Below are positions 35,021 to 43,411 of a DNA stretch of 64,000 bases, piece after piece. The notes below the pieces were generated by a model. It was not told the DNA's origin, did no database searches, and saw nothing but the letters and a program-made list of their open reading frames with translations. Each line of letters begins with the position of its first letter. Position 1 is the stretch's first letter. Made by a program: the position numbers and the translations under genes. Source of the stretch: Hahella sp. HN01 (GTDB taxonomy: Bacteria > Pseudomonadota > Gammaproteobacteria > Pseudomonadales > Oleiphilaceae); contig NZ_JAHMIN010000002.1 of assembly GCF_018986435.1 (NCBI RefSeq), forward strand, positions 12,503-76,502, given 5' to 3'.

Positions 35021-35511
35021 GGTGTTCCCTGTCCTTTTTGTTTTTGTGAGCGAGTCAATCTAGCGGGGAGCAAGCGGAAATTCGTTGATAGGCTTAACAA
35101 ATGCTTACAAAGGGCGAAAGTAGGGGAAAGAAGGCCGACGGCGTCTGGCGTGCAGACAAAAAAATGCCTCGCTTCCGGGGTGTCCCTATTAAAAAGTCCA
35201 TCCTGGTCCCATCGCGAGGCTTAAGGCACGAGCGTAGAGGTAACAGTCGTTGTACAAAAGAAGTACCCTGACTATTGATGAAGAAACGTTAAGCCTGTAA
35301 CAACTTAGCGAAATCTCTTCACCCTGTTTATCGCACAGACTGTGCCAACCTTGCTGCACCTTATTAACCAATTGATAAATATGTATTTTATTTGATTTTG
35401 CGTAGATTTTACGGAGATTGAAGGGAAGATATCGTGCCCTAAATCTAATCCTGACTGCTCCATTACGGTGCATTTTGTCTCTTTGGACAGGTTTTAATAT
35501 TTGGACCGGTT
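35021..35511. other. intergenic region of 491 bases with a candidate RNA gene
   Basis: Between the lipoprotein gene and the membrane protein gene, both leftward. The region is AT-rich (especially 35360-35420) and contains the GGA-rich terminator-ended hairpin at 35158-35220. A TGTAAG half-site is on the minus strand at 35103-35108. I find no convincing protein gene; the open frame at 35189-35617 has no ribosome site and overlaps the membrane protein gene. Confidence 0.6.
35158..35220 (-). ncRNA. candidate small RNA or mRNA 3' element: GGA-rich hairpin with terminator
   Basis: On the minus strand GCCTCGC (35220-35214) pairs with GCGAGGC (35172-35166), followed by A and seven Ts (35164-35158), as in a Rho-independent terminator. 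The 41-base interior is too long for a plain terminator loop. It carries five GGA motifs, including ACCAGGATGG, where CCA/TGG can close a hairpin with GGA in its loop, the classic CsrA/RsmA-binding form, plus AGGGAC and CCGGAAG. It lies 290 bases past the upstream gene, so it is more likely a free-standing transcript end. Start point unknown. No RNA family was confirmed. Confidence 0.45.
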
Positions 35512-36231
35512 TTAATGGCGGGGGGCGTCCAGGTGCGGGCGCTGACGATAGCCCAGACGACGCCAGATCATGGCGGTGAAGGCGAAATAGGTGGTCATGC
35601 TGGATGCAAAAAACCACTCAATGACATTCTCCCAACGATCCTTCGCGGGATTTTGCAGTACCAGGCTGTTGGCGACGCTGGCCAGACCCAGCGCCAGCAT
35701 CCACCAACATAGCCAGGATTTCGCCCGCAGCCATGTCTGCACGCGGACGCTGGCGGGCCAATCGGAGGTGCGCGACAGGGTCAGGAGACTTCGCAATAAC
35801 AGCATCTGCGCCAGCACGGTGAAAGAGAAATAAATGGTGACGCCGTACTGGCGCAACAGTCGGTAAATGCGTCCGTCCACGCCGAGGAAGTCTGCGTATA
35901 ACACCAGAAACAGCGCGCCGATGGCGCCCAGGCACTGCATGGCGCGGACTACGCTGCTCGAAGACTGATGCAGCTTGAGGAAAGCGCCTGCTTGTAACCA
36001 GAAGGCGAGCAGTAAGACAGCGTGAATGATCATGCCGGCGCGAAACAGATACAGGGCGTCGCTGGAGCGCGCCGCTTTGCTGATGGACACGCAACCGTCC
36101 CAGTACGGCAGACACCCATCGATGGCGCCGAGCAGAGTGCTCCACAGCCAGGCGGCATGGGCCACCAGCACAGGCAGTAAAAAATTGCACCAGGCGATTC
36201 GCTGCGGTTGCATGGCGGCCCACTTTGGCAT
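35512..36231 (-). CDS. multi-pass membrane protein, possibly Frag1/DRAM-like, 239 aa
   Basis: About six membrane segments are visible (for example 'FLLPVLVAHAAWLW', 'AGMIIHAVLLLAFWL', 'CLGAIGALFLVLYADFLG', 'VTIYFSFTVLAQMLLL', 'SWLCWWMLALGLASVAN'). The pattern 'GCVSISKAARSSDALYLFR' after the first helix resembles the 'ISdtG...P...lF' region of Frag1/DRAM/Sfk1 proteins, but the match is loose. Function unknown. It is divergent from the M14 deacylase gene at 36312. Confidence 0.7.
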   Translation of the reverse strand: MPKWAAMQPQRIAWCNFLLPVLVAHAAWLWSTLLGAIDGCLPYWDGCVSISKAARSSDALYLFRAGMIIHAVLLLAFWLQAGAFLKLHQSSSSVVRAMQCLGAIGALFLVLYADFLGVDGRIYRLLRQYGVTIYFSFTVLAQMLLLRSLLTLSRTSDWPASVRVQTWLRAKSWLCWWMLALGLASVANSLVLQNPAKDRWENVIEWFFASSMTTYFAFTAMIWRRLGYRQRPHLDAPRH

Positions 36232-36311
36232 CGCGTTTAGCTAATACTTTAATGCTATAGTGCGCACTTGACGACTGCGCTATTGAAGGCATGGAATTTA
36301 TTCAGAGGTGA

Positions 36312-37448
36312 ATGATGCGAACCGAGCGTATTCAATTGATGAGCCCGTCCCCCGGCACCCGTCGGGAATTGCTTGTCCATCGGCTGGGACAAGCGGATGC
36401 GCGCCCGAAAGTGTATTTTCAAGCCGGTCTGCATGCGGATGAGTGGCCGGGTCTGCTGGTGCTGCAGCATCTGCTGACCTTATTGCAGGAGGCGGAGCGC
36501 CAGAACGCGATTCAGGGTGAAATCATCGTAGTCCCTTACGCCAATCCCGTTGGACTGTCTCAGAATGTGTTCGGCTATGTGGCGGGGCGCTTCGACCTCA
36601 CCGGAACCGGCAATTTCAACCGCAACTTTGCGGACCTGTATCTGGACGCTCGCGACAGTGTGGAAGGTCGACTCGGCTCTGATCTGGAAACCAACAACGA
36701 ACTGGTGCGTGAGGCCTTGCGCGCCGCCGTGGCGGCGGAGCTGGCGGAAGATGAAACCACTGCATTGAAGAAAACCCTGCTGGCGTTGTCCATCGACGCG
36801 GACTACGTCTTCGACCTGCATTGCGACGATCACTCCAGCGCCCACGTGTATTCCGTCAAACGTCAGGCGGAGAAAGCGCAGGACCTGTGTCGCCATATTG
36901 GCGCCCGTTATCTGTTGACGGAGGACCTGGACGGGGTCGTCGCCTTTGACGGCTCTCACCTGCAACCCTGGCACTGGCTGCAGAAGGATTTTCCCGATAA
37001 TCCCATGGAAATGCCGAAGCTGGCGGTGACGGTGGAATATCGCGGTCAATACGACGTCTCCGATGAACTGGCCGCCGTCGACGCCGCCAATTTGTTCAAT
37101 TATCTGGTCAGTGAAAATCTGATTCGGGGCGACGCGCAGGTTCCGCAACTGGACGACATCCATGTCAGCCCATTGGAGTCCGTGGATTCCATGAAAGCGG
37201 AAGCCGCCGGTTTGCTGGTGTTCCAGAAGCCGTTGGACGCCTGGTTGGAGCAGGGCGATGTCTTCGCCGAGATCGTTAGTCTGGATGGCGGCGAGCCGAA
37301 TCAACGGACGCCGGTGCGAGCACGCACGGCGGGTTATCTGATGGCGCGCACTCATCGACGGCTGGTGCGCCCGGGAGATCAGATCGCCAAGGTATGCGGC
37401 GAAAAACCGCTACCGCATCGCAAAATCGGCAATTTGTTGCAACTTTAG
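36312..37448 (+). CDS. succinylglutamate desuccinylase/aspartoacylase family (M14) zinc deacylase
   Basis: A zinc amidohydrolase-like enzyme of the AstE/aspartoacylase branch of M14 carboxypeptidases. The metal motif H-x-x-E is in 'AGLHADEWPGLLV', the third ligand His in 'DYVFDLHCDDH', and the catalytic Glu in 'LAVTVEYRGQ'. The 378 residues end with a C-terminal beta-domain ('QGDVFAEIVSLDG'). Cytoplasmic. No arginine-degradation (ast) genes are nearby, so the substrate is open. An AGAGGTGA site lies just before the ATG at 36312; a second ATG follows immediately. Confidence 0.88.
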   Translation: MMRTERIQLMSPSPGTRRELLVHRLGQADARPKVYFQAGLHADEWPGLLVLQHLLTLLQEAERQNAIQGEIIVVPYANPVGLSQNVFGYVAGRFDLTGTGNFNRNFADLYLDARDSVEGRLGSDLETNNELVREALRAAVAAELAEDETTALKKTLLALSIDADYVFDLHCDDHSSAHVYSVKRQAEKAQDLCRHIGARYLLTEDLDGVVAFDGSHLQPWHWLQKDFPDNPMEMPKLAVTVEYRGQYDVSDELAAVDAANLFNYLVSENLIRGDAQVPQLDDIHVSPLESVDSMKAEAAGLLVFQKPLDAWLEQGDVFAEIVSLDGGEPNQRTPVRARTAGYLMARTHRRLVRPGDQIAKVCGEKPLPHRKIGNLLQL

Positions 37449-37629
37449 GCGTCATTGCCGACACTTAAATTACAACTATTTATTTGGCTGTGAACGCTTA
37501 AACGCGGTAGAAAGACTGCGTAAGGCGAAGGAACACCCCGGCCCGCGCATAAAACGGATAGCGGGTCGGGACAGTATAACGGGGAGTCTAAGCGTTTTGA
37601 TGGTGTGAGTCTGATCAGGTGTGGAGTCA

Positions 37630-39105
37630 GTGACAGTAAGGGTTGTCTGGTTTAAACGTGACCTCAGGGTCACCGATCATGGGCCGCTTTATCACGCCGC
37701 CCGACAAGGTCCGGTGGCGCCGCTGTATGTGGCGGAGCCGGAGTATTGGGCGCAGCCTGACGCTGGCGAAAGGCGTTGGGGATTTGTGCGGGAAACGCTG
37801 CTGGAGCTTGACCAGACGTTGAGTAAGCTGGGGCAACCCCTGTGGTTCATGCATGACAGCATGATCAACGTGCTGGAATACCTGAAAGGCCGCTTCGGCG
37901 TCTTTGAGCTGTACTCCCACCAGGAAACCGGTGTGCAATGGTGTAACCGGCGCAATCAGATTGTGCGGGAATGGTGTCGTCGCAACGGCGTGCTGTGGCG
38001 GGAATGGCCTGTCTGCGGCGTGCTGCGGCGAGCCACCGGCGCAGAGCGTTGGCAGACCGCCTGGAAGGATTTCATGGCGCAGCCCCGTTACCCCAGCCCC
38101 AAAACTTTGCCGATGGTGGGCACGTCGCCGCTCAAGCCGGAAGTCTGGCCTGAGACTATCGGCGCCGATCCTACCCCCTGCGTGTTGCGTCAGGCGGGCG
38201 GACGCGCCGCCGCCGCTCAGGAGCTGAAGAGTTTTCTGCAGGCGCGTGGGCAAAACTACTTCCGTGACACTCACTATCCCGCCACAGCCTTTGACGGTGG
38301 TTCGCGCCTGAGCCCTTATCTGGCCCACGGCGTTCTCAGTTTGCGCGAGGCGGTGCAGCAGTCCCGACGCGCGTTGCAGACCTATCATTCCCGCCGCTCC
38401 GCGGACTGGGTGAAGTCCATAAACGAGTTTCTGTCCCGTTTGTACCTGCGCAGCCATTATATGCAGCAGATGGAGGACGAGCCGGGCATGGAGTCGCTCA
38501 ATCTGCATAAAAGCTTTAACGGGTTGCGCGAGCATCAGTTCGAAGAAGCCAAGTTCGACGCATGGAAGAATGGCGAGACCGGCTTTCCCCTTATCGACGC
38601 CGCCATGAAGGCGCTGATTCAATACGGTTGGATCAACTATCAGTTGCGTGGGTTGTTGATGTCCTTCGCCGCCAATCAGCTATGGCTGCACTGGCGTGAG
38701 CCGGCGTTGCATCTGGCGCGGCTGTCTATCGACTATGACCCCGCGGTGCATTTTCCGCTGACGCAGCAGTTCGCCGGCACCACGGGGATGTTTGAGCAGA
38801 AGATTTACAATCCGGTCACCGAATCCCATCGACTCGATCCCGCCGGCAAATTTATCCGGGCGGAATGTTCGGCGTTACGGGAAGTGAGCGACGCGTATCT
38901 GCATGCGCCCTGGAAGATGCCTCATGCGGAACAGATAATGTCCGGCTGCGTGATCGGACAGGATTACCCCATGCCTATCATCAACAACGAAGACGCCACG
39001 CTTGTCGCCGGGCAGCGCTTGAAAGCGCATCTGGAGGAGCGTCTTGATCCCATGGAGACTGCCCGCGTGCGCGCTGCGCACCTGCGCTCCATCAAACTGG
39101 ACTAA
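37630..39105 (+). CDS. photolyase/cryptochrome-family FAD protein, divergent, 491 aa
   Basis: The N-terminal photolyase antenna domain opens 'VRVVWFKRDLRVTDHGPL' and the C-terminal FAD domain has 'TGFPLIDAAMKALIQYGW'. In classical CPD photolyases this is followed by M-H-N-R and later an 'NNGGWQW' block. Here the places read I-N-Y-Q and 'VHFPLTQQFAGTTG', so the HNR triad and a Trp of the electron-transfer chain are replaced. It ends '...IYNPVTESHRLDPAGKFIR'. This matches a separate bacterial branch of the family that I cannot name with certainty. GTG 37630 fits AGGT at 9 bases; GTG 37621 is an alternative. DNA repair or light sensing are both possible. Confidence 0.85.
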   Translation: MTVRVVWFKRDLRVTDHGPLYHAARQGPVAPLYVAEPEYWAQPDAGERRWGFVRETLLELDQTLSKLGQPLWFMHDSMINVLEYLKGRFGVFELYSHQETGVQWCNRRNQIVREWCRRNGVLWREWPVCGVLRRATGAERWQTAWKDFMAQPRYPSPKTLPMVGTSPLKPEVWPETIGADPTPCVLRQAGGRAAAAQELKSFLQARGQNYFRDTHYPATAFDGGSRLSPYLAHGVLSLREAVQQSRRALQTYHSRRSADWVKSINEFLSRLYLRSHYMQQMEDEPGMESLNLHKSFNGLREHQFEEAKFDAWKNGETGFPLIDAAMKALIQYGWINYQLRGLLMSFAANQLWLHWREPALHLARLSIDYDPAVHFPLTQQFAGTTGMFEQKIYNPVTESHRLDPAGKFIRAECSALREVSDAYLHAPWKMPHAEQIMSGCVIGQDYPMPIINNEDATLVAGQRLKAHLEERLDPMETARVRAAHLRSIKLD

Positions 39106-39120
39106 GCATGGCGCAGACGT

Positions 39121-39152
39121 AAAAAAGCCGGCGCGCCCTTGGGGCGGCCGGC
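39121..39152 (-). terminator. Rho-independent terminator after the Spy-like gene
   Basis: GCCGGC (39127-39132) and GCCGGC (39147-39152) with inner CGCCC/GGGCG pairs make a GC-rich stem. Read leftward it is followed by TTTTTT (39126-39121). It ends the baeS-baeR-spy transcripts and may also act on rightward transcription. Confidence 0.8.
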
Positions 39153-39182
39153 GAAGAAGGGGAGCCTGCAACGGAAGCGGGG

Positions 39183-39569
39183 TTATACCTCTTCGTCGTC
39201 GCCTTTATCGCAGTTTTCAGGATGAGGGCGACGTTCTTTGTGCTTGCCGCGCGCCTCATGCATTTCTTTCAGTTTTTCCATCTGCTCCGCGTTCAGTACG
39301 GCGCCCAGTTTGGCGTCGGTTTGCGTGCGCAGATTTTCCATTGCCGTGTGCATTTCTTCACGTTGCGGCTTGTATTGCTCCATCAGGGTGTGACGTTGCT
39401 CGCGGCTCTCTTCCATAATGGTTTCGAACTGCGTTTTCTGGTCATCCGTCAGCGCCAGCTTTTCCGCCAGACGGTCGATGTTCGGGCCTTGATGGGGGCC
39501 GCCCTTGGCCAGTGCGAATCCGCTGGCGGCGATTAAACATGTCAGGGTGAATGCAGCGAATTTTTTCAT
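39183..39569 (-). CDS. Spy/CpxP-family periplasmic stress protein, 128 aa
   Basis: A signal peptide ('MKKFAAFTLTCLIAASGFALA') is followed by a helical domain with two LTxxQ-type motifs, 'LTDDQKTQFETIM' and 'LNAEQMEKLKEMH', the mark of Spy/CpxP chaperones. The mature protein is rich in charged and Gln residues. The ATG at 39569 has GAGGAAAAAGGTT ahead; a start five codons earlier is less likely. It is directly downstream of the baeR-like gene, so it is likely a target and a feedback partner of that system, as Spy is of BaeSR/Cpx in E. coli. Confidence 0.88.
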   Translation of the reverse strand: MKKFAAFTLTCLIAASGFALAKGGPHQGPNIDRLAEKLALTDDQKTQFETIMEESREQRHTLMEQYKPQREEMHTAMENLRTQTDAKLGAVLNAEQMEKLKEMHEARGKHKERRPHPENCDKGDDEEV

Positions 39570-39672
39570 AACCTTTTTCCTCAATTTCCTGTTTGGCTTT
39601 GTGTGATTCTCAATCTAAGCCCGAAATGTGCAGGAATTGTGGAGGCATTAAGGAACAGGGATTACAGCGCTG

Positions 39673-40344
39673 TCATCCTTCGTATTTATAACCCAGACCA
39701 TAGACGGAATGGATGTAGTCATGGTCGGGAGAAAGCTCGGCGATTTTCTTGCGCAGCTTTTTGATATGGCTGTCCACCGTGCGATCGCTGACGATGCGGT
39801 GATCCTGATAGATGCCGTCCATGAGCTGGTTGCGGGAGAAGATACGGCCGGGTTCATCCGCCAGCATTTTCAGCAATTGAAACTCTATGGCGGTCAACTC
39901 CAGCGGCTTGCCCCGCAGGACCGCTCGATAACGGGACGGGTCCAGCGCCAGGACCTGTTCTTCTCCCGCAGGCGCGCCACGCACGCGCCGCAGGATGGCC
40001 TTGACCCGGGCCACCACCTCGCGTGGGCTGAAGGGTTTGCAGACGTAGTCGTCCGCGCCCAGCTCCAGCCCAAGCAGACGATCGATTTCCTCCACCCGGG
40101 CGGTCACCATGATGATGGGCGTATCGGTGAAGCGACGCGCCTCCCGACACACGGACAAACCGTCGAGACCCGGCAGCATGAGATCAAGCAGAATCAGGTC
40201 AGGCGCGCTGGCGCGGATTTTTTCCAACGCCTGCTGTCCATCGCCAATGATGTCGCATTGGTAGCCTTCCTGTTGCAGATAGTCCTTCAGCAGACTGGCG
40301 AGCTTTGGCTCATCTTCCACGATGAGTATGCTGTTCTGAGGCAT
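39673..40344 (-). CDS. baeR: BaeR-like OmpR-family response regulator
   Basis: Two-component DNA-binding regulator. The 223 residues have a receiver domain (phospho-Asp in 'DLILLDLMLPGLDGLSVCRE', switch and Lys in 'ADDYVCKPFSPREVVARV') and a C-terminal winged helix ('ELTAIEFQLLKML', 'DRTVDSHIKKLRKKI', 'YGLGYKYEG'). Segments such as 'VEEIDRLLGLELGADDY' are nearly the same as in E. coli BaeR. It is upstream of the Spy-like gene and downstream of its sensor kinase, matching a BaeSR envelope-stress module. Confidence 0.9.
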   Translation of the reverse strand: MPQNSILIVEDEPKLASLLKDYLQQEGYQCDIIGDGQQALEKIRASAPDLILLDLMLPGLDGLSVCREARRFTDTPIIMVTARVEEIDRLLGLELGADDYVCKPFSPREVVARVKAILRRVRGAPAGEEQVLALDPSRYRAVLRGKPLELTAIEFQLLKMLADEPGRIFSRNQLMDGIYQDHRIVSDRTVDSHIKKLRKKIAELSPDHDYIHSVYGLGYKYEG

Positions 40345-40384
40345 GTGCGTTGTCTCCGCTGTATTCAGATAAGGTCGGCCGGCG

Positions 40385-41767
40385 TCACTCGTGATATGCC
40401 GGCAAAGTCACGTCGATGGCCAGTCCGCCGAGTGGTGATCGCGAGGCGCTGATATCGCCTTCATGAGCTTCGACGATTTTGCGGCAAATCGCCAGTCCCA
40501 GACCGGAGCCGCCGGTGTTGCGATTGCGCGAGTTCTCCACCCGGTAAAGATGGTCGAACAGCTTGGGCAGGGCTTCGTCCGGCGCGCCGGGGCCGGAGTC
40601 CTCGATGCGCAGCCGCACTTGATCATGGTCGACATTGAGAGAGACGCGCACCTGGGCGCCGGGGTCGGCGTATTTGCAGGTGTTGCTGAACAGATTATCC
40701 AGCAACTGGCTTAATCGCGTGGCGTCCGCCCACACCATGGCGGGGCTGGGGGCCAGATCGTGGATCAGTTGAAAGCCGGCGGCGGTGAAATTGGCGTGAT
40801 GCCTGTCCAGTGCGTGCTGCAGGATCAGACGCAGGTCCTCTTCGTCTTTTTGATAGCGCAGCGCGCCCACTTCGGCGTTGGTCAACTCGTATAGATCGTT
40901 AATCAGTTTTTGCAGGTGTTCGATTTCCTGTTGGATGGACAGCAGGTTGTCGCGGTTGGTGGGGCGAACGCCGTCCACCAGCGCCTCCAGCTCGCCCTTG
41001 GCGATGGCCAGCGGCGTGCGCAGCTCGTGGGAAATATCCGCAATCCAGCGTCGCCGCGCGGTTTCATTGGACTGAAGCGTTTGCGCCAGTTGATGGAAAT
41101 CCCGCGCCAGTTGTCCCAGCTCGTCTTTGCCCGAGACTTTCAGCTCCACGTCATAAGCGCCCTGGGCCAGCTGTCGGGTGGCGACGGCGAGGCGTTTAAT
41201 GGGGGTGACGAACTGACGCGCCAGGGGCAAGGCGATAAGCAGGGCGATAGCCACCATCAGCGTACTGATAACCAGGAACGCCTTATCCTGACTCTGACTG
41301 AACGCCAGATCATTTTGCTCCGTCACTCGCACGCGCGGGGGCAGCGCCAGCCAGCCGACGGTCTGATCGCCCAGCTTGATCGGCGCCATGATGAAATCAC
41401 TGCGGAAGCGGCCCGTCACTACCTGTTTGTCTGCGTCCAGCAAGGTCGGCGGACGCGGCGGGTGCGGGCGGTCGGGACGATCATCCTCGTTGCGACGAGG
41501 CGGTCGCCAGGGTTGCTGGTCGTCGTCTTCCGCCTCTAACAGCCGCCGCCACAGATTATGGTCGCGGCGCAGGGGCTCCCAGCTGCCGGATTGTCGATAG
41601 AAACGCTGGAGATTGTTGATCAGCGTCTCCTGTCGCTGCAGATCGCGACGATTCACGTAATCCAGGAAACCGCGGTCGAAGCTCCACTGCATTAGCGAAT
41701 ACATGGCGGCGAACATGGCCGTGGTGGCGATCAACAGCGCCAGAATAAGTTTGGATTGAATGCGCAC
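40385..41767 (-). CDS. baeS: BaeS-like sensor histidine kinase
   Basis: A 460-residue membrane kinase. TM1 is at residues ~7-26; a periplasmic domain carries a Pro/Arg/Asp-rich stretch ('PPRRNEDDRPDRPHPP'); TM2 is around 'FLVISTLMVAIALLIALPL'; a HAMP domain follows. The H box is 'ISHELRTPLAIAKGE', with N box 'LLDNLFSNTCKYA' and G boxes 'EDSGPGAPDEAL' and 'GGSGLGLAICRKI'. The start is GTG at 41767. It should sense envelope stress and phosphorylate the BaeR-like regulator 40 bases downstream. The Pro-rich insert is a feature I have not seen in E. coli BaeS. Confidence 0.9.
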   Translation of the reverse strand: MRIQSKLILALLIATTAMFAAMYSLMQWSFDRGFLDYVNRRDLQRQETLINNLQRFYRQSGSWEPLRRDHNLWRRLLEAEDDDQQPWRPPRRNEDDRPDRPHPPRPPTLLDADKQVVTGRFRSDFIMAPIKLGDQTVGWLALPPRVRVTEQNDLAFSQSQDKAFLVISTLMVAIALLIALPLARQFVTPIKRLAVATRQLAQGAYDVELKVSGKDELGQLARDFHQLAQTLQSNETARRRWIADISHELRTPLAIAKGELEALVDGVRPTNRDNLLSIQQEIEHLQKLINDLYELTNAEVGALRYQKDEEDLRLILQHALDRHHANFTAAGFQLIHDLAPSPAMVWADATRLSQLLDNLFSNTCKYADPGAQVRVSLNVDHDQVRLRIEDSGPGAPDEALPKLFDHLYRVENSRNRNTGGSGLGLAICRKIVEAHEGDISASRSPLGGLAIDVTLPAYHE

Positions 41768-42004
41768 GTCGGTTTCCGGTTGGCTTGGTCGGGATAGGTC
41801 GCTTCACCAGATAATCTAGCGGCTTTTCCCTGCGCCGTTAAGCTCAGTGGCGCTCTGAGGGCGTGATTTCCTAAGTTTTTCCATATTCGTCGGCTTGCGG
41901 CGGGAGTGTGAAGACGGTCATAAACCCAATGATCGGCGTTATTTACCAAAAATTAATTTTTCTCTAAGATACGCCGGTTTTTTTACCTACCTTGTGGAAT
42001 CCCC

Positions 42005-43345
42005 ATGCGCAATTTATCAATTGGATTGATATCCATTCTGACTGGCATTGTCCTGACTGTTGTCGTTACCTGGAACAGTATTTTTTACGCCGAGCCCGGT
42101 TATGTGTATCACGTAAGAACCATCTTAGGCGATGAGCACGTGGTGTCTGACGTGGGCTATCAGTTTTACCTGTGGGGACGCTGGAACGCCTGGAAACGCG
42201 CCCTGACCGTGCAAGCGGTGAAAGGCGGCGACAGCACCGTTTCCTACGTCGAAGTGGAAAACTCAGAAACCAGCGCTGCGCTGCCTCCGCTGAAAATCAT
42301 GTTTCTGGATCAGGTGGACGCTGCGGCGGAAGCCACCGTACGCTTCAGCATTCCCACCGACCAGGAAGGCTTCACCCGCCTGGCCCATGAATACCGCACT
42401 CCCGCCAACCTGCTGCGTACGGCGTTGATTCCGGCATTCAAGGAAACCCTGCAGGCCACGGCGTCGCTGATGAGCGCAGAGGATTACTACAGCGGCGGAC
42501 GCACCGAGTTCAACACGGAATTCGAAAACCAGATGTCCAACGGCATTTACATCGTTAAACGCGAAGAAATGCTGATCAGCTCGCAGCGTAAAATTTCCGG
42601 TTCCGCCAACGCTTCGATGGGAGCCTCTCAGGAAGAATATGGCGACGAAGCCAAAGCGGTGTTCGTTGTGCGCAAAGTCACGGACGCCAACGGAACGCCT
42701 CGGCGCAAGGACCAGAAGTTTACCCAGTTTGGCATCAGCGTGGTGGATGCGCGCATCACCGACATGACGCCCAACAACCGCTTTGTCGAGCGTATGCAAT
42801 TAAAGCAGAAAGCCAGCGCGGACCGCGCTATTGCCCGTGAGCAGCGGATTCAGGAAGAAGAACAGCGCCTGTTGGCGATCGCCCGCGGGGAGCGCGAAGT
42901 CGCGGAGCGTCAGGCCAAAGCCAAGGTGGATCAGATTCAGAAAACCACTGAAGCGGAAACCGATAAGCAGTTGGCGGTGACCTCCGCGACCAAGATGAAA
43001 GAGCAAGCCCGCATCGAGAAAGAAACCGCCGAGATCAATCTGGAAAAAGCCCGCATTGAGGCGGAAACCAAGCGCACTTTGGCGGAAGCGGAAGCCTACC
43101 AGAAAGAAGTGATCCTGAAAGCGGATAACGCGTTGGCGCAAAAACTGGATGCGGAAATCGAAATTCATAAACTGTGGGCGGACGCGTTCGCTCGCCGTTC
43201 CGTGCCGACCAACGTTTTTGGCGGCGGAGCCGGCGCTGGCGCTCCTCAGGGCTCCGATACGGAAGTCACCGCCTTTATGCAGATGTTGACCCTGGACGCC
43301 GCCAAGCGTCTGGCTTATGACCGGGAGATCGGTAAAGGCGAGTGA
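42005..43345 (+). CDS. SPFH/Band 7 domain membrane protein, 446 aa
   Basis: An N-terminal membrane anchor (about residues 8-26) is followed by an SPFH/prohibitin-type domain (about 40-270) starting 'YAEPGYVYHVRTILGDEHVV'. A long charged coiled coil (about 265-400; 'RIQEEEQRLLAIARGEREV' type) follows, with a Gly/Ala-rich end. SPFH proteins form large oligomers and help organise membrane microdomains. No NfeD partner is adjacent. A weak promoter-like pair (TTTACC 41942, TAAGAT 41965) lies upstream, and a strong terminator follows the gene. Confidence 0.88.
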   Translation: MRNLSIGLISILTGIVLTVVVTWNSIFYAEPGYVYHVRTILGDEHVVSDVGYQFYLWGRWNAWKRALTVQAVKGGDSTVSYVEVENSETSAALPPLKIMFLDQVDAAAEATVRFSIPTDQEGFTRLAHEYRTPANLLRTALIPAFKETLQATASLMSAEDYYSGGRTEFNTEFENQMSNGIYIVKREEMLISSQRKISGSANASMGASQEEYGDEAKAVFVVRKVTDANGTPRRKDQKFTQFGISVVDARITDMTPNNRFVERMQLKQKASADRAIAREQRIQEEEQRLLAIARGEREVAERQAKAKVDQIQKTTEAETDKQLAVTSATKMKEQARIEKETAEINLEKARIEAETKRTLAEAEAYQKEVILKADNALAQKLDAEIEIHKLWADAFARRSVPTNVFGGGAGAGAPQGSDTEVTAFMQMLTLDAAKRLAYDREIGKGE

Positions 43346-43372
43346 TCCTTGTCGCCAATACCCGTCGTCAAA

Positions 43373-43403
43373 GGGGCGCCCGCTGAGCGGAGCGCCCTTT
43401 TTT
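43373..43403 (+). terminator. Rho-independent terminator after the SPFH gene
   Basis: GGGGCGC (43373-43379) pairs with GCGCCC (43392-43397), with an inner CGCT/AGCG-type extension, and TTTTTT follows at 43398-43403. It lies between the SPFH gene and the convergent LysE gene. Confidence 0.85.
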
Positions 43404-43411
43404 ATGCCGCT

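Noticed and set aside
35102-35120. Possible GacA upstream activating site (TGTAAG half-site)
   Set aside because: Only one half matches; the other half does not read CTTACA, and it lies downstream of the candidate RNA on its strand.
35189-35617. Open frame of 142 codons on the minus strand
   Set aside because: No ribosome site, atypical composition, overlaps the membrane protein gene and passes through the GGA-rich hairpin.
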